From Clostridiales bacterium (GTDB taxonomy: Bacteria > Bacillota > Clostridia > Oscillospirales > Oscillospiraceae): DNA of 6,664 nt. The notes beneath the pieces are model-generated. The model was not told the DNA's origin, made no database searches, and worked only from the letters and a program-made list of their open reading frames with translations. Every line of letters begins with the position of its first letter. The first letter of the stretch is position 1. A program made the position numbers and the translations under genes. This document shows positions 6,601-6,664 of this stretch, piece after piece. The stretch lies in contig JAJQFX010000062.1 in assembly GCA_021200895.1 (NCBI GenBank), positions 1-6,664 of the forward strand, given 5' to 3'.

Positions 6601-6664
6601 AAAGGACGGAAAGGTTGAAACATTGTAATCTAAGCATGATACCCCAAAAGGGCGCACAAAACCA
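6601..6664 (+). other. Right-edge tail, possible start of a further gene
   Basis: AAAGGA at 6601-6606 lies eight bases before a TTG at 6615 whose frame stays open to the edge (KHCNLSMIPQ and onward) and includes an ATG at 6637. Too little is visible to call a gene. I see no stable hairpin with a T-tract, so no terminator is supported. Confidence 0.2.

Overview
The window looks like part of one co-directional operon from a moderately GC-rich Clostridia genome. A gut Oscillospiraceae-type organism is my best guess, inferred from protein style only: a zinc-ribbon protein kinase of the VKEFFP type, PASTA repeats, FHA proteins with an IGxDxxxCQ strand, and an AgrA/LytTR-type regulator. There is no rRNA or other taxonomic marker, so the assignment is soft. 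All genes are on the + strand, separated by 12 to 66 bases, and I see no convincing internal promoter or terminator.

Layout. (1) Bases 2-1309: C-terminal part of a very acidic, Tyr/Thr-rich protein with Y-x-Y-x-x-D-G motifs, probably extracellular; its start lies upstream of the window. (2) 1332-2138: five predicted membrane segments, a Pro/Glu-rich linker and a degenerate FHA domain. (3) 2151-3137: a second protein of the same plan, with about four membrane segments, a long Pro/Gln/Arg linker and another degenerate FHA domain. (4) 3172-5784: an 870-residue transmembrane Ser/Thr kinase with an N-terminal zinc ribbon, complete catalytic motifs, a Pro-Lys spacer, one membrane helix, about six PASTA-like units and a C-terminal beta-rich domain. 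Two of the PASTA units come from a very recent 165-bp tandem duplication. (5) 5851-6600: a LytTR response regulator whose phosphoacceptor Asp is replaced by Glu. The last 64 bases may hold the start of another gene.

How the parts may fit (inference): the PASTA kinase senses something outside the cell, perhaps cell-wall material or the secreted repeat protein. It would signal inside to the two membrane FHA proteins, and the LytTR protein would set transcription. The FHA domains have lost several residues normally used to read phosphothreonine, and the regulator has lost its normal phosphorylation site. The module is therefore wired like a phospho-relay while two kinds of reader/receiver have departed from canonical phospho-chemistry. 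No PP2C-type phosphatase or histidine kinase is visible in the window; either could lie just outside.
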